From: Rapana venosa
Lineage: Eukaryota; Mollusca; Gastropoda; Neogastropoda; Muricidae
Reading direction: 5' to 3'
Assembly: GCA_028751875.1 (NCBI GenBank)
Contig: CM054158.1
Location: forward strand, 10,590,786 to 10,654,785
Length of the DNA stretch: 64,000 bases
A model generated the notes under the pieces. That model made no database searches and was not told where the DNA came from. It saw only the letters and a list, made by a program, of their open reading frames with translations. Position 1 is the first letter of the stretch. The number at the start of each line of letters is the position of its first letter. The translations under genes were made by a program, and so were the position numbers. Shown in pieces: positions 35,174-44,639 of this stretch.

Positions 35174-36897
35174 GATGTATTCAAGACCAATTTCCATGGC
35201 CCCAAGGGATGGATTACGAATTTGCCACTAATTAAACCAGCAGTCAATAAAACAACTCGAAGCTATAACCACACGACTCATCACAACAAGCAAACCATTT
35301 TCAACACATACTAGGGCTTTCCGATTCAAGACTTTCAGCAACACATAACCAACACTGACATTCCATTCACCAGGATATAAAATCGTGCGAGCAGATCCAC
35401 ACACAGCCCAAAGAACACAGGTCTCCTAATCTATATGAGTGAGTCTGAACTTTCACCACGTCCTGTTCCATCTTGAACGATACGAAGTAGAATCCAACCT
35501 GGATTGAAGTTCACTATAAGACAAAGCGTTGCAGCACCTATTTATAATACGGGTTCTGCTACAGAAATCCACCAGAAATAGAAAAATTGGAAGACAAAAT
35601 TTGACTCCATGATGAATGTAGACCAATTAGAACATCTACAGGTGAAAATTTCTTACAAGGTTTTTTTTTTGAAAAAATTTATTTAATATTGACCTCGCAG
35701 CAAAAGTAAACAATCAACTTCGGACCCAGTTTATGAACTCATTCAAATCATCACCAATTAGTTACTTAAACACAAGAGTCACTATCAAAATCTAACACAA
35801 TTAATTGATTACAATCTACATGTCAGACCCTAAAAATATCATAGTCAATGTCTGTCCCTGTATATAACAGCAGCGAGATTCCCTACCCAGCCTCCTCTAC
35901 CACATGGTCACCAAAAGGACACAAAAATTCCTAAAACCTGGCCATCTAAACCACAATAACCTAACGCTGACTCTCGGCAAAATATAATGAAGCAGACTTT
36001 TCTTACTAGAGTTTATAGCAGTTCCATGCTCTCTGGACAATCATCTCAATATTACTTCGCGATCCAGTCCTGGCATTAGCAGTCTCGGGATAAACGTGTT
36101 TTTACTGAACTCTATAACAAACCTGCCCCATTAAAAACCATAAAGGATCAAACATTGTCCCGGAAAGCGCTTGGTTCTACAAAAGGCACTAGAAGAAGCA
36201 TGCTTATCTTATGAGAACCTTATTAAAAGAACATACAATATTATGAGCGAGGCATAAAACAAAAAGAAATACCATAAACTCACAAAAACGGCGAGAGAAT
36301 AAGGCAAATATCTCTCCAAGACTACTTCATCCAATCAAAATTCCAAGCCTGTAACGGAAGGCAATCAATCAAATAACAAATAAACATTTGTCTTCCAAGC
36401 TAATGTATTCAAAGTGAATTTTTCTGCAGAAAAAGTTTAACAATCATTCATTATATTTCATCTAAAATAATTAGCATTGAATAACTCAAAGTTCCAATTG
36501 CGCTCTCAATGAACTAAAACAATACTGCCAAGAAAAAGCCGAATTCCATCGCACACTCACATACAATTCATAATACTGCTTCTGACGTCTATACAACTCT
36601 ATCTGACTCACATCAACAAACCAAGTACGCTTGGACTCTCGAATGGAATAGATGTCAGAATAAGAAACTCTCAGCTCCAGTCTTCATACAGACCACTCTG
36701 ACACATATCTATAAACTTTGCCTTCATAAGAACTATTTCCCAACGCCTTCAAAACTGCCTAAGGTGATTCCCGAACCACCAATCTGGAGACACCTTCCGA
36801 TCCCTCAAAATTATCAGCGCCAATCTCTATTATATCTCCCCTTTTCAAACCCTTTGGAAAAAACATAATGATAACAATTCACCAGTCCACATATAGA
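35174..36897 (+). mobile_element. LINE-A fragment, truncated at the duplication edge
   Basis: Exact repeat of the first 1.7 kb of LINE-A (18,790-20,513). It includes the TLID-type linker at about 35,795-35,809 and PLKTIK at 36,128-36,145, but it lacks all RT catalytic blocks because the duplication ends first. Confidence 0.85.
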
Positions 36898-36969
36898 GCC
36901 TTCCCCTTGCCCAAAGCTCCCAGTTATGAAAGGATCCAGCTGGCAGCAACGGGAAAATATTGCTTACAT
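36898..36969. other. Junction segment, good quality
   Basis: Sequence abruptly changes from indel-rich LINE-A to clean sequence at 36,898. No feature recognised. Confidence 0.5.
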
Positions 36970-37060
36970 CCTAAATCCCATTGATCTGAAATCCCATTGA
37001 TCTGAAATCCCATTGATCTTAAATCCCATTGATCTGAAATCCCATTGCTCTTAAATCCCA
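36970..37060 (+). repeat. 16-bp minisatellite, about 6 copies
   Basis: Tandem AAATCCCATTGATCTG with T/G and C/T variants (GATCTT, GCTCTT). Confidence 0.95.
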
Positions 37061-37700
37061 TTTGTCAGCCTCATGCCTGCAGGACAGGTGATGGTCTTGA
37101 CGCTCACAGAGTGTCCAGCCGCCGCCAGATGAGAGGCCTATTGTAGCACAGGGGAGAGAGATTTGCTTCCATCTGGTCCAACCTCTGAACTACAAAGCAA
37201 AATCAGAACAGTGGGGTGTGGCTTCTGAGGAGAGGCTGCATACATTCTACAATTCATCAGTCACCACCCAAGGAAACACAGCCTCGCACAATTTGCTGTT
37301 GTCTCCCGTTTTAGAAACATGGCATTACACCTCGAGCTCCCTCTGCAAGGGAGACAATTAGGGCCCGCCATCATTGTGCACCAATAGGAAACAGTTGCAG
37401 CAATACGTCAGTGCGACGCAAAGCACAGGTGCAGGGCAGCCTTAAAGTCATTGGTAATGATGAAGGTTAAGCAGTGATGTCGACATTGAGTGCATAATCA
37501 TTGTTGCAAAGATAGCAGCAGCGACATTGCCGTCCATGCCCATGAGAGACTGTCCCTGCATAGTCAACATTGTCTGCAGACACCTTTCACCCAATGTAGC
37601 TAGGGGCTCATGTACTCATTTCATTCTGCACACTGAAGCACCTTTCACTAAGTCCATGAGATGACTAGGCCTATGTGATGTGGTGGTGGTGGTGGGGGTG
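37061..37700. other. Clean unique sequence, no gene found
   Basis: Balanced composition, no long open frame and no repeat relation to the rest of the window. It could be an intron or intergenic sequence. Confidence 0.5.
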
Positions 37701-37737
37701 TTTTGAAAGCATTGATGTCAAATAGGCCTAAATTTGT

Positions 37738-37764
37738 ATATACTATGCGGTGTGTATGTATGTC

Positions 37765-37801
<37 letters not shown>

Positions 37802-37810
37802 AGAGAATGC

Positions 37811-37864
<54 letters not shown>

Positions 37865-37866
37865 GA
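37738..37866. repeat. (GA)n-(GACA)n compound microsatellite
   Basis: GAGAGAGA runs from 37,769, followed by GACAGACAGACA to 37,863. A shorter relative precedes the paralogous segment at 39,040-39,110. Confidence 0.95.
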
Positions 37867-38530
37867 GGTTTTCTCAGTGCTCAAGTTTGCCAGTGAAGAC
37901 GACGTGCACACGGGGGCAGGTGTACTCGGCATAACCTGGGTCATTCCTTCTACGCCTGACCAAGCTCTGGCACACCAAGACCAGTAGCTTTTATCATGCC
38001 GTTCAGTGGACAAAACTCCATGCTTTCACTCCCTACTTCAGGAGAAAGGGTACATTGTTGCGTGCAGACAAATCACTCTTTTAATCAATACCTGTATGAT
38101 TATTTAGTGTCAGAATATGATTCATTTTTACACATTTTTAAGAGCGTAAAACCGACTTTACCTTTTCTCTGCTCAGTGTATAAGCGTGTAAAACAGATTT
38201 TAATCTATTTTTTTCTGGAATGAGAAAATACAAAATGAGGGCATAAGAGCGTCAAGCCCTGTTTATCCACTTTGTTTTTGCTGAAGATTTCTTTGCCAGC
38301 GTATTCAATGATCTCCATTTAGCATATGATATTTAAAAATGTTGATTGTGCTGCCCTATAGGACAAAGGTTATGGTCATATCATACAGTTTATGATTTTG
38401 TCACATTGATTTTTATTATTGATAGTGCTTTTAAAAGTTTTGCTCCAATGGGATTGTTTTTCGCTTGAGTTTTTCTCGTCTTCAAATTGCGACTGCTGGA
38501 TTGAAAATTACTGCAGAGCTTAATGTCATC
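37738..38530. repeat. Local duplication, clean copy
   Basis: The block GGAGGTTTTCTC..TGCTCAAGTTTG at 37,864 recurs at 39,110. The block TGTGCTGCCCTATAGGACAA at 38,347 recurs at 39,987 and is followed by about 150 bp of near identity to 38,510. The spacing differs (1.25 kb against 1.64 kb) because the second copy contains extra G-poor sequence. No gene seen in it. Confidence 0.85.
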
Positions 38531-38654
38531 TTGCTAAAAATGTTAAAAGTGTCATGCTTTTCTTGAACACAAATGCTAACTTGAACTTTCTCTCCCTCCC
38601 TCTATTCCATGTGTCAAGTCACTACATTGAACAAATGTAAAATTTGGACAACAG

Positions 38655-38740
38655 ACAGCAGCAGCAGCAGCAGCAGCGCACAGCAACAACACAACAACAA
38701 CAAAACAACAAACAACAACAACAACAACAACAAAACAACC
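38655..38740 (+). repeat. (CAG)n and (CAA)n microsatellites
   Basis: CAGCAGCAGCAGCAGCAG followed by CAACAACAAC runs with AAA interruptions. Confidence 0.95.
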
Positions 38741-38741
38741 A

Positions 38742-38880
38742 ATGGATGCGCTGGATGACGGTCAAATCTTTGGGAGACTGAAGACTCAGCTGCCCGACAA
38801 AGAGGACAGTGCCCTGGTTGATGCCTCAGCAGTCTTTGCAGTGTGCTGTACATCATGTGTGAACGACAGAACGTCCCAAA
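38742..38880 (+). other. Possible first coding exon, unidentified
   Basis: Directly after the CAG/CAA tract comes ATGGATGCGC, opening a frame MDALDDGQIFGRLKTQLP, then DKEDSALVDASAVFAVCC. The composition is acidic and gene-like for about 40 codons, then becomes AT-rich and low-complexity. A GT following CATCAT near 38,855 could be a donor. The start context has G at +4 but not a purine at -3. I recognise no family; it may be a 5' exon or chance. Confidence 0.28.
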
Positions 38881-38937
38881 TAACAGAATCTAAATTTATT
38901 ATTTTTTTTATATACAATACATCAAATAATAACAATT

Positions 38938-39046
38938 CACACAAATAACACACCACATCTATATACAATACCCCCTAACAATATATTCACTCTCCTCTCT
39001 CATTCTCCTTAATCATCTACCATAAAGACTCCCCCCCTATATCCCC
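38938..39046. other. G-poor island
   Basis: About 110 bp of A/C/T sequence with almost no G (ACACACCACATC, CCCCTAACAATAT). The flanks have normal composition. One of several such islands in 38.9-44.6 kb. Confidence 0.7.
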
Positions 39047-40150
39047 CGAGAGAGAGACGCATCGAGAGGAGGAGAGTGACAGACAGACAGATCAGAACAA
39101 GGACAGACAGGAGGTTTTCTCTGTGCTCAAGTTTGCCAGTGAAGACGACGTGCACACTTGGTGGGAGGTGTATCCTGCCGCAACCCACCAACCTAAACCC
39201 CCCCTCCGCACGCCCGTCCACCCAATTACTACAACCCCAATTGTCACATCCACCCCCACACGCCCCACATGCCACACCAAAACCCACCCCCTAAACCGAC
39301 CCAATCAACTCTGCGACCCCCCACACAACAACACCAACAAGAACACCCCCCCACAACCCCAGATCCCCCCACGCCACCGCACACCCCACCCCCCCTCCCC
39401 ACTCCCCACCACCACCACACCACGACCCTCCACTTTCTCCACATCCCCAGACCCACCACACCCATACACCCACCCGCCCCCCCAAATCCTAACTCCAACA
39501 AGCCCACCCCTCCTCCAGCACCCCCCCCCAGCCCAACCCCCCACACCAAAACAAACACCAACTAAACCAACCTCATGTTTTCACTCCCTACTTAGCCCCC
39601 CCGAGCACAGGGTACCATCGTCGTCATGCATGCTGTATATTACTCGCTGGGATATAAGACTGGTACAGGTCGAGGGTGGTGGGGGAGACGTGGAAGATTT
39701 TGAGGATGGCGGTGAATACACTGTGTTAGTGCAGTAGCTCCCACCCCATCGGGATATAAGACGGTTCATGTGACTGTCTATGCTCAGGGGTGTTGCGGGG
39801 GTTTTATCTGAGTGGGTGGTTGGTAGTGGGTTTCGGGAAATTGGAGTTTTAGATACTTATCTGAGGGCAATTAAGAGGGCATTGCCAGAAGGTAATGTTG
39901 TGGGCTGAATCAGGGGGGCGGTGAGTGAAGATTTCTTTGCCTGAGTATTCAAGGTTCGACTTGTAGATGATTGTGTTTTATTAAAATGGTGATATGTGCT
40001 GCCCTATAGGACAAAGGTTTTATGGTCATATTATACAGTTTATGATTTTGTCAATTGATTTTTTATTATTGATAGTGCTTTTAAAAGTTTTGCTCAAATG
40101 GGATTGTTTTTCGCTTGAGTTTTTCTCGTTTCAAATTGCGATTCTGTTAA
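39047..40150. repeat. Local duplication, copy with G-poor insert
   Basis: Paralogue of 37,738-38,530. The shared edges are clean, but 39,181-39,570 is a C/A-rich block (CCCACCCC, ACACCAAC) with few G. Long Pro/Thr/His open frames here are composition artefacts. Confidence 0.75.
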
Positions 40151-40600
40151 CTCGCACCCAACATCCTTCAACCATACCAAATCACACCCAATACCCCCTA
40201 TACTAAAAAACCCGCCCACCCCAATTCCTCCCCAATACAAAAACACAACAACCTATACTAACCTACCAAACCAAATTAAAAAATAAAAACAACTTACTCA
40301 CTACACCTTCCGTAGAGCAGCAGCAGAAAACAACAACACACCAAACAACAAAACCACATTGATTTTCCATTCATCCTTACCCAATTCCTCCACTCCTCCT
40401 ACCCTCATCCACCCCCCCTATTCCTCACATCATTAATAATCCACCTCCGTCATATTCCGTGTTCTATGATACATCAATAGTGAAACACAAGACAGAATGT
40501 GTGTGTCCAACGTCAACTGAAATGTCTTGTAGACGATCCCCGGATTCTTTATTTAGACTACCTAAAGTAAAAAGGTATAAATAGCGATATATGGTTCCCA
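40151..40600. other. Unidentified with two G-poor islands
   Basis: Positions 40,150-40,300 and about 40,340-40,445 are nearly G-free. They are separated by short stretches of normal composition. No gene or repeat recognised. Confidence 0.45.
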
Positions 40601-40604
40601 TGTC

Positions 40605-40930
40605 CCCCCCTTTTCACCTAGTGGTCGTTGGGGAGCGTGGGACATCTGTGACTTCTAGCTCCACTGCCCGGGGCCAGCCATTAGGGACTGGGAGGCGCCC
40701 ATCTACTGCCGCGCTGCGGTAACGTCCCTCCACCGGACCCTTTTGTGGGGGTGGGCCTGTTGATTTTTTACCTGCCTGGGTAAACTGGGGGACAGTACGG
40801 TAGCCAAGGCGCGGCAATCGGTCTAATCCCTTTTGGACCTCGTGTTAACCATGATGGGTGGCTGACATTACAATGTGGATGATGACGGGTTATGCGTGAG
40901 GACGTATGTCCTCTGACCAGTACCCGGTAT
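40605..40930 (-). mobile_element. SINE-1, minus-strand copy
   Basis: Reading the minus strand from 40,930: a box-A-like TACTGGTCAGAGG replaces TAGCTCAGTGGTCAGAG. GGTTAACACGAGG, a noisy equivalent of the 5S-like segment, follows. Then GCGCCTTGGCTACCGTACTG, ACCCAGGCAGG and GGCGCCTCCCAGTC appear in the same order as in the good copy at 57,643. The 5' half is divergent or error-rich. Confidence 0.7.
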
Positions 40931-42514
40931 GTTAAGGTTCATTTAAGTTCACAGTCTGGAGTTTTTACATTTTCCCGATTACCATTATACCTTTAATTAA
41001 CATAACCAAACCCTAACCTAAACAAACCCTAACAACACTAATCGTTCACTGTTCACTGTTCATGTTTCCACTGGTCACGAACCAGCCTTAGGGCGTTAGG
41101 GGCGCTTGCATGGTGGACGAAACGGCATGCCGGACCACCCGCCCCTTCCCCCCACCCCCCCCCGGCTCCACCTTAGCGCCGGTCCGGGCGCGACTGTGCC
41201 TGTGGTGACACTGAGTAATTCCCTCTGTCCTAGCACGGATGTCGTCCGCCCGCCCACTTCTCTCCTCTTTGTCACTGCCCCGTCTTATATTTCCCTTGGA
41301 CCCCCCCAGCGGGACTTGATGGTTGGTCTGTTGCTTGGCATGTATGTGAGGGTGAAGGGACCCAGACCCTGCCCGCGTCGGGTCCGAGGGGGCGCAATTG
41401 GTTGGGCTGTAGGGAGGCTGGTGGCAATCGAACCTGTTGAAGGGATCTTCTGAGGACTTATTGTTGGTGACATGGTCCTTGTATGAGATGCCAAGGGAGC
41501 CTTCTGAGGCATATCTCATTTCTATGCTTGGATCTCCTTTTGTAGAGTCTGCGTTCATTTTCCATGCACACAATCATAATAACACAACCCCCCCCCACTC
41601 CCCCCCAATTCAATATGTTACTATCTCTTTATTAACAAATACCCCTTTATTCATATAGGTGCTTCTTTATACTCCATCATCGGTCATCAGGTCTTTCCAT
41701 CTGCTCCGACTGGCTTGTTTGTGCCGCCTTTTGCTAGGATTTCGGTCTTCGATCCATCCTCATTATGAGTGGCTCCTTAGGTACCTTGATGCGAATGGTC
41801 AACTGTTATCCAGTTCTTTTCCGCGGTGAGTGTTCATTGGTAGCGTGATGCGGTCTGGGGTCATGCTGTTGGACATGAGACTTGGTTTTTCTCACGGCGA
41901 TGTTTGCCTGGCCGGTTTCGTTAGGAGGTGTGGGCGGCCAGGTGCGGCTAGTTTGGTTGGCCAGATTCTCTTTCATTTCATGACACAACAGACCGTCTAT
42001 TGTAATCGGCAAACATTCTGAGGTTGGTGCATTGTCGCCCTCCCAATTTGCTGGTAAAACAAGAGAGAAAGAACAACCCCGTGTCGCTACCCCCACCCTA
42101 TAGGCCCCCTCCCCCTAACCATCCACATAAAACCTGGAGTTCAGTCATGATGCGTTCGAGGGAAAAATGTTAATAGTGTGGCGACAGCAGACATCCCTGT
42201 CGAGACCCCAAACTTGAGGTACGGAACCTTCCTCTACCGTCGCTGTACGAGTACATGACATGGTGCTTTGAGTAGAGATCCTTGATGGTGTGGATCAGCT
42301 TTGGCATGTTTGAATTCGTCTATGGTGGCCACAGAGCGTCATGCCATACTCTATACGAAGGCCTTTTAAAATCATAATGAAAGACGTGGAAGATGTTCTT
42401 GTTGTATGCAGGCTGTATTTCTCTCAATCAGAACCCTTCAGACCGTTGAATATTGTTCTGTGGTGAGATTTTCTATTGGGCGGAACAAGGCTCTGCCTCT
42501 TCGGCCCGATGACC

Positions 42515-42720
42515 CTCCCACTACTCTCACCATACCAAACCGCAACTCCATCGTCCCCGCGTCTCCCTTCCCATCCCCCCCCCACCCCCCCCCACTTCTT
42601 CAGCCTTCACCCGACTCTCGCCGCGCCACCCCTCGTCCACCCCACCAACCCCACTTGCCCACACCCATCCCCCAAACCCCCGCTAATACAAAATATTCCC
42701 CTCGCCATTTCTTAATTTTT
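42515..42720. other. G-poor island inside LINE-C
   Basis: C/A/T-dominated with a few G, between the IWQTGEW block and the catalytic block of LINE-C, where RT coding sequence is expected. Confidence 0.65.
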
Positions 42721-42930
42721 GGCACTTCTGGAGATTTCCTAACATGTGAAGGGGTTTGATGAAGTAGTGATTGGGTCATGGTATGTAGGCCCCACTCTCC
42801 GGTCTGCCAGATCTTGTTGCAGTTATTCTGTAAAGTACTGTCTGTCCCTGCTTTCTTCCCGTGTTGGATCGAGGCTCTGACTGGGATGTTGTCGATTCTG
42901 CTGATTTTCCTTTCTTCATCGATCTAATTG

Positions 42931-43151
42931 TACTTCTACTTAACTTACTCCAATTATCTAATAACAAACCATAAACTCCCTCCCCTCCCCCCTCAATTAC
43001 ACATCCATACCTCATTTTACTCCAATCTAATCAATCAATACTCTAACTTACACATAAAACCTACCCAATCCCCCTCAAACAAAAAACATAAACAATTCAA
43101 AACCTAAATTACCTTTAATAACTTACTAAATCCTTAAACATTTATATATAC
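42931..43151. other. G-free island, 221 nt, inside LINE-C
   Basis: Not one G occurs from 42,931 to 43,151, while both sides have normal base content. In RTE-type elements the distance between the AYQ..K-type block and KKGKSA is roughly this long, so the island replaces expected coding sequence rather than adding to it. On the sense (minus) strand the island contains no C. Confidence 0.9.
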
Positions 43152-43589
43152 GCTCTTTCACAATCTGAAGTATGCTCTTTGCTATCGTATTCTCTTGTCA
43201 GACTCTCCCTTTAGATATTCCCTGTACATTGTTTCTCTATCCATTCTTCCTGGCGCATATTCCCTGTCTCTCCTGATTCTTCTTGTTTACTTCTCGTAAT
43301 CAACGCCTACTGGTAGTTGTTCTTGCTTTCTTCAGTCCTCGTCTTTTGTCACAATATTCAAGATTTAATCTGTGACCCCATGGTTGTGTTTTTCGGCGTG
43401 TTTGCGAGAAGTTGCTTGCTTGTCGCAGTCATCCACATGTGTTAAAACTGGCTGGTCATCGTTTCGGCCATCTTCTTCAAGTGCAGCAGTGGTGCGAATT
43501 TCCCTCCTATGTTGCTTGGAAGACACGGCGATGGTTTTGTCCAACATTTATACCATTTTTAACCTTATTCTGTTTTTCTTTTTGTAATG

Positions 43590-43792
43590 TTATCTAACAA
43601 TCCTTATCCAAAACTTACCTTCATCACTCACTTTACCATCACTCATCCCATACAATCCCCAACTCCAATAACCATACAATTCACATATCCTCCCTCACTC
43701 CCCCTAAACATCCCCCTTCATACTACCATTAAAATCATTCACCCCCAATTTATCATCCATACCCTCAAATATTTTAATCAATTCTAATTTAT
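43590..43792. other. G-free island, 203 nt, inside LINE-C
   Basis: No G from 43,590 to 43,792. The LINE-C frame runs into it from 43,889 on the minus strand and stays open to 43,704, reading KIFEGMDDKLG where RTE elements have a comparable -F--MIGGKFA- block. This favours base replacement within a real LINE-C segment. Confidence 0.88.
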
Positions 43793-44382
43793 GCTTTGCT
43801 TTGTGTTCTCCATGGTTATTGGCGTTATGCACCGTGTCCTTTGAAGGCTGGCAAATTCCAGTCCCAGCCGGTAGTCTCGCTGGTTCCATTGGTGATTCGC
43901 AATTTCAGGATGGGACCGCAGAATTGCCATCCAGGTCTTTCACGTGCCGTCCTCAGCCCCACCTGGAGCGGTCAAGTCCTCCTCTGGATTGATCTAGTTG
44001 TGATTTCCTGGTTCAGCTAATCGTTGTTGACCGGTATTGGTTGTAGAAGTATTTCCTGCTACTGAAATCTTCATCATTCGTGTTCCGTTGTGTGGTGCGT
44101 AGGCTTGTGCTTTTGAATCCACTGTGATGTTGAATGGGGCTTTCCTTCCCCTCTGCAGGCGGATGAGCCTAAAAGCGGGTTCTGTTTACTGGGTATAGTT
44201 ACCCTATTACCGAGTTTTGATGTTCTTGTTGGTACAAGCATGCCTACGCCATTGACCCCCTCCCCCATTCTACGTCCCCCCTTCATCCCCCCCCCCCACA
44301 CACACGCACCTCCCTCCTCACATCCCCCCCCCCCCCTCCAGCATCAACATCCCCCCCCCCACACCCCCCCCCCATACCCACG

Positions 44383-44633
44383 ACCTACATTATTAACCCC
44401 CTATAAAACCAATCAACCCTCTCCCCCCCACCCCTTCATCCCCATATACCCCAATACCCCTACTACACTCCTAAATCCTAAATCCATTAAATTTCCTTCC
44501 AAACTCCCAACCATATCCTCATTATCATAACACCCACCCCCCCCCAACTCACTACCCCCACACCACCCCAACCCACACTTAACCCCCACACCCAAACCCA
44601 ACACCCCCTAACCCAAACCTAACCCCAACTATC
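44383..44633. other. G-free island, 251 nt, at the edge of the satellite
   Basis: No G from 44,383 to 44,633, and only five from 44,255 on. It grades into the CCTAAC satellite, itself G-poor, so part of this island may be ordinary satellite with errors. Confidence 0.85.
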
Positions 44634-44639
44634 GTTACA

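Larger units (their letters stand above)
29218..36897. repeat. Exact 7,680-bp duplication, copy 2
   Basis: Identical to 12,834-20,513 at every point checked, including the dense small indels that distinguish that block from the clean unit at 8,869-12,833. The spacing between starts is exactly 16,384 bp, and the separating segment (20,514-29,217) is 8,704 bp. Its right end cuts LINE-A before the RT catalytic block. Confidence 0.97.
41090..44235 (-). mobile_element. LINE-C, RTE-clade non-LTR retrotransposon (inactive)
   Basis: On the minus strand, in order from high to low coordinate: NNHGEHKAKHKLEL near 43,795-43,840; CDKRRGLKKAR at 43,320-43,352; KKGKSA then DNIP at 42,916-42,885; an IWQTGEW block near 42,800; VWHDALW (the RT catalytic-block neighbour, preceded by a broken FKKAF) at 42,350-42,329; a GCLLSP-like block near 42,200; and ISYKDHVTN at 41,490-41,464. 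These are hallmarks of the endonuclease-RT polyprotein of RTE-type elements, which act in target-primed reverse transcription. The frame is broken many times, and three stretches are replaced by G-free islands. The endonuclease N-terminus is not clearly readable, so the upper limit is approximate. Confidence 0.85.

Noticed and set aside
39244..39561. Gly/Val-rich protein on the minus strand or Pro/Thr-rich on the plus strand
   Set aside because: Both follow from the C/A-rich composition of a probable low-quality insert.
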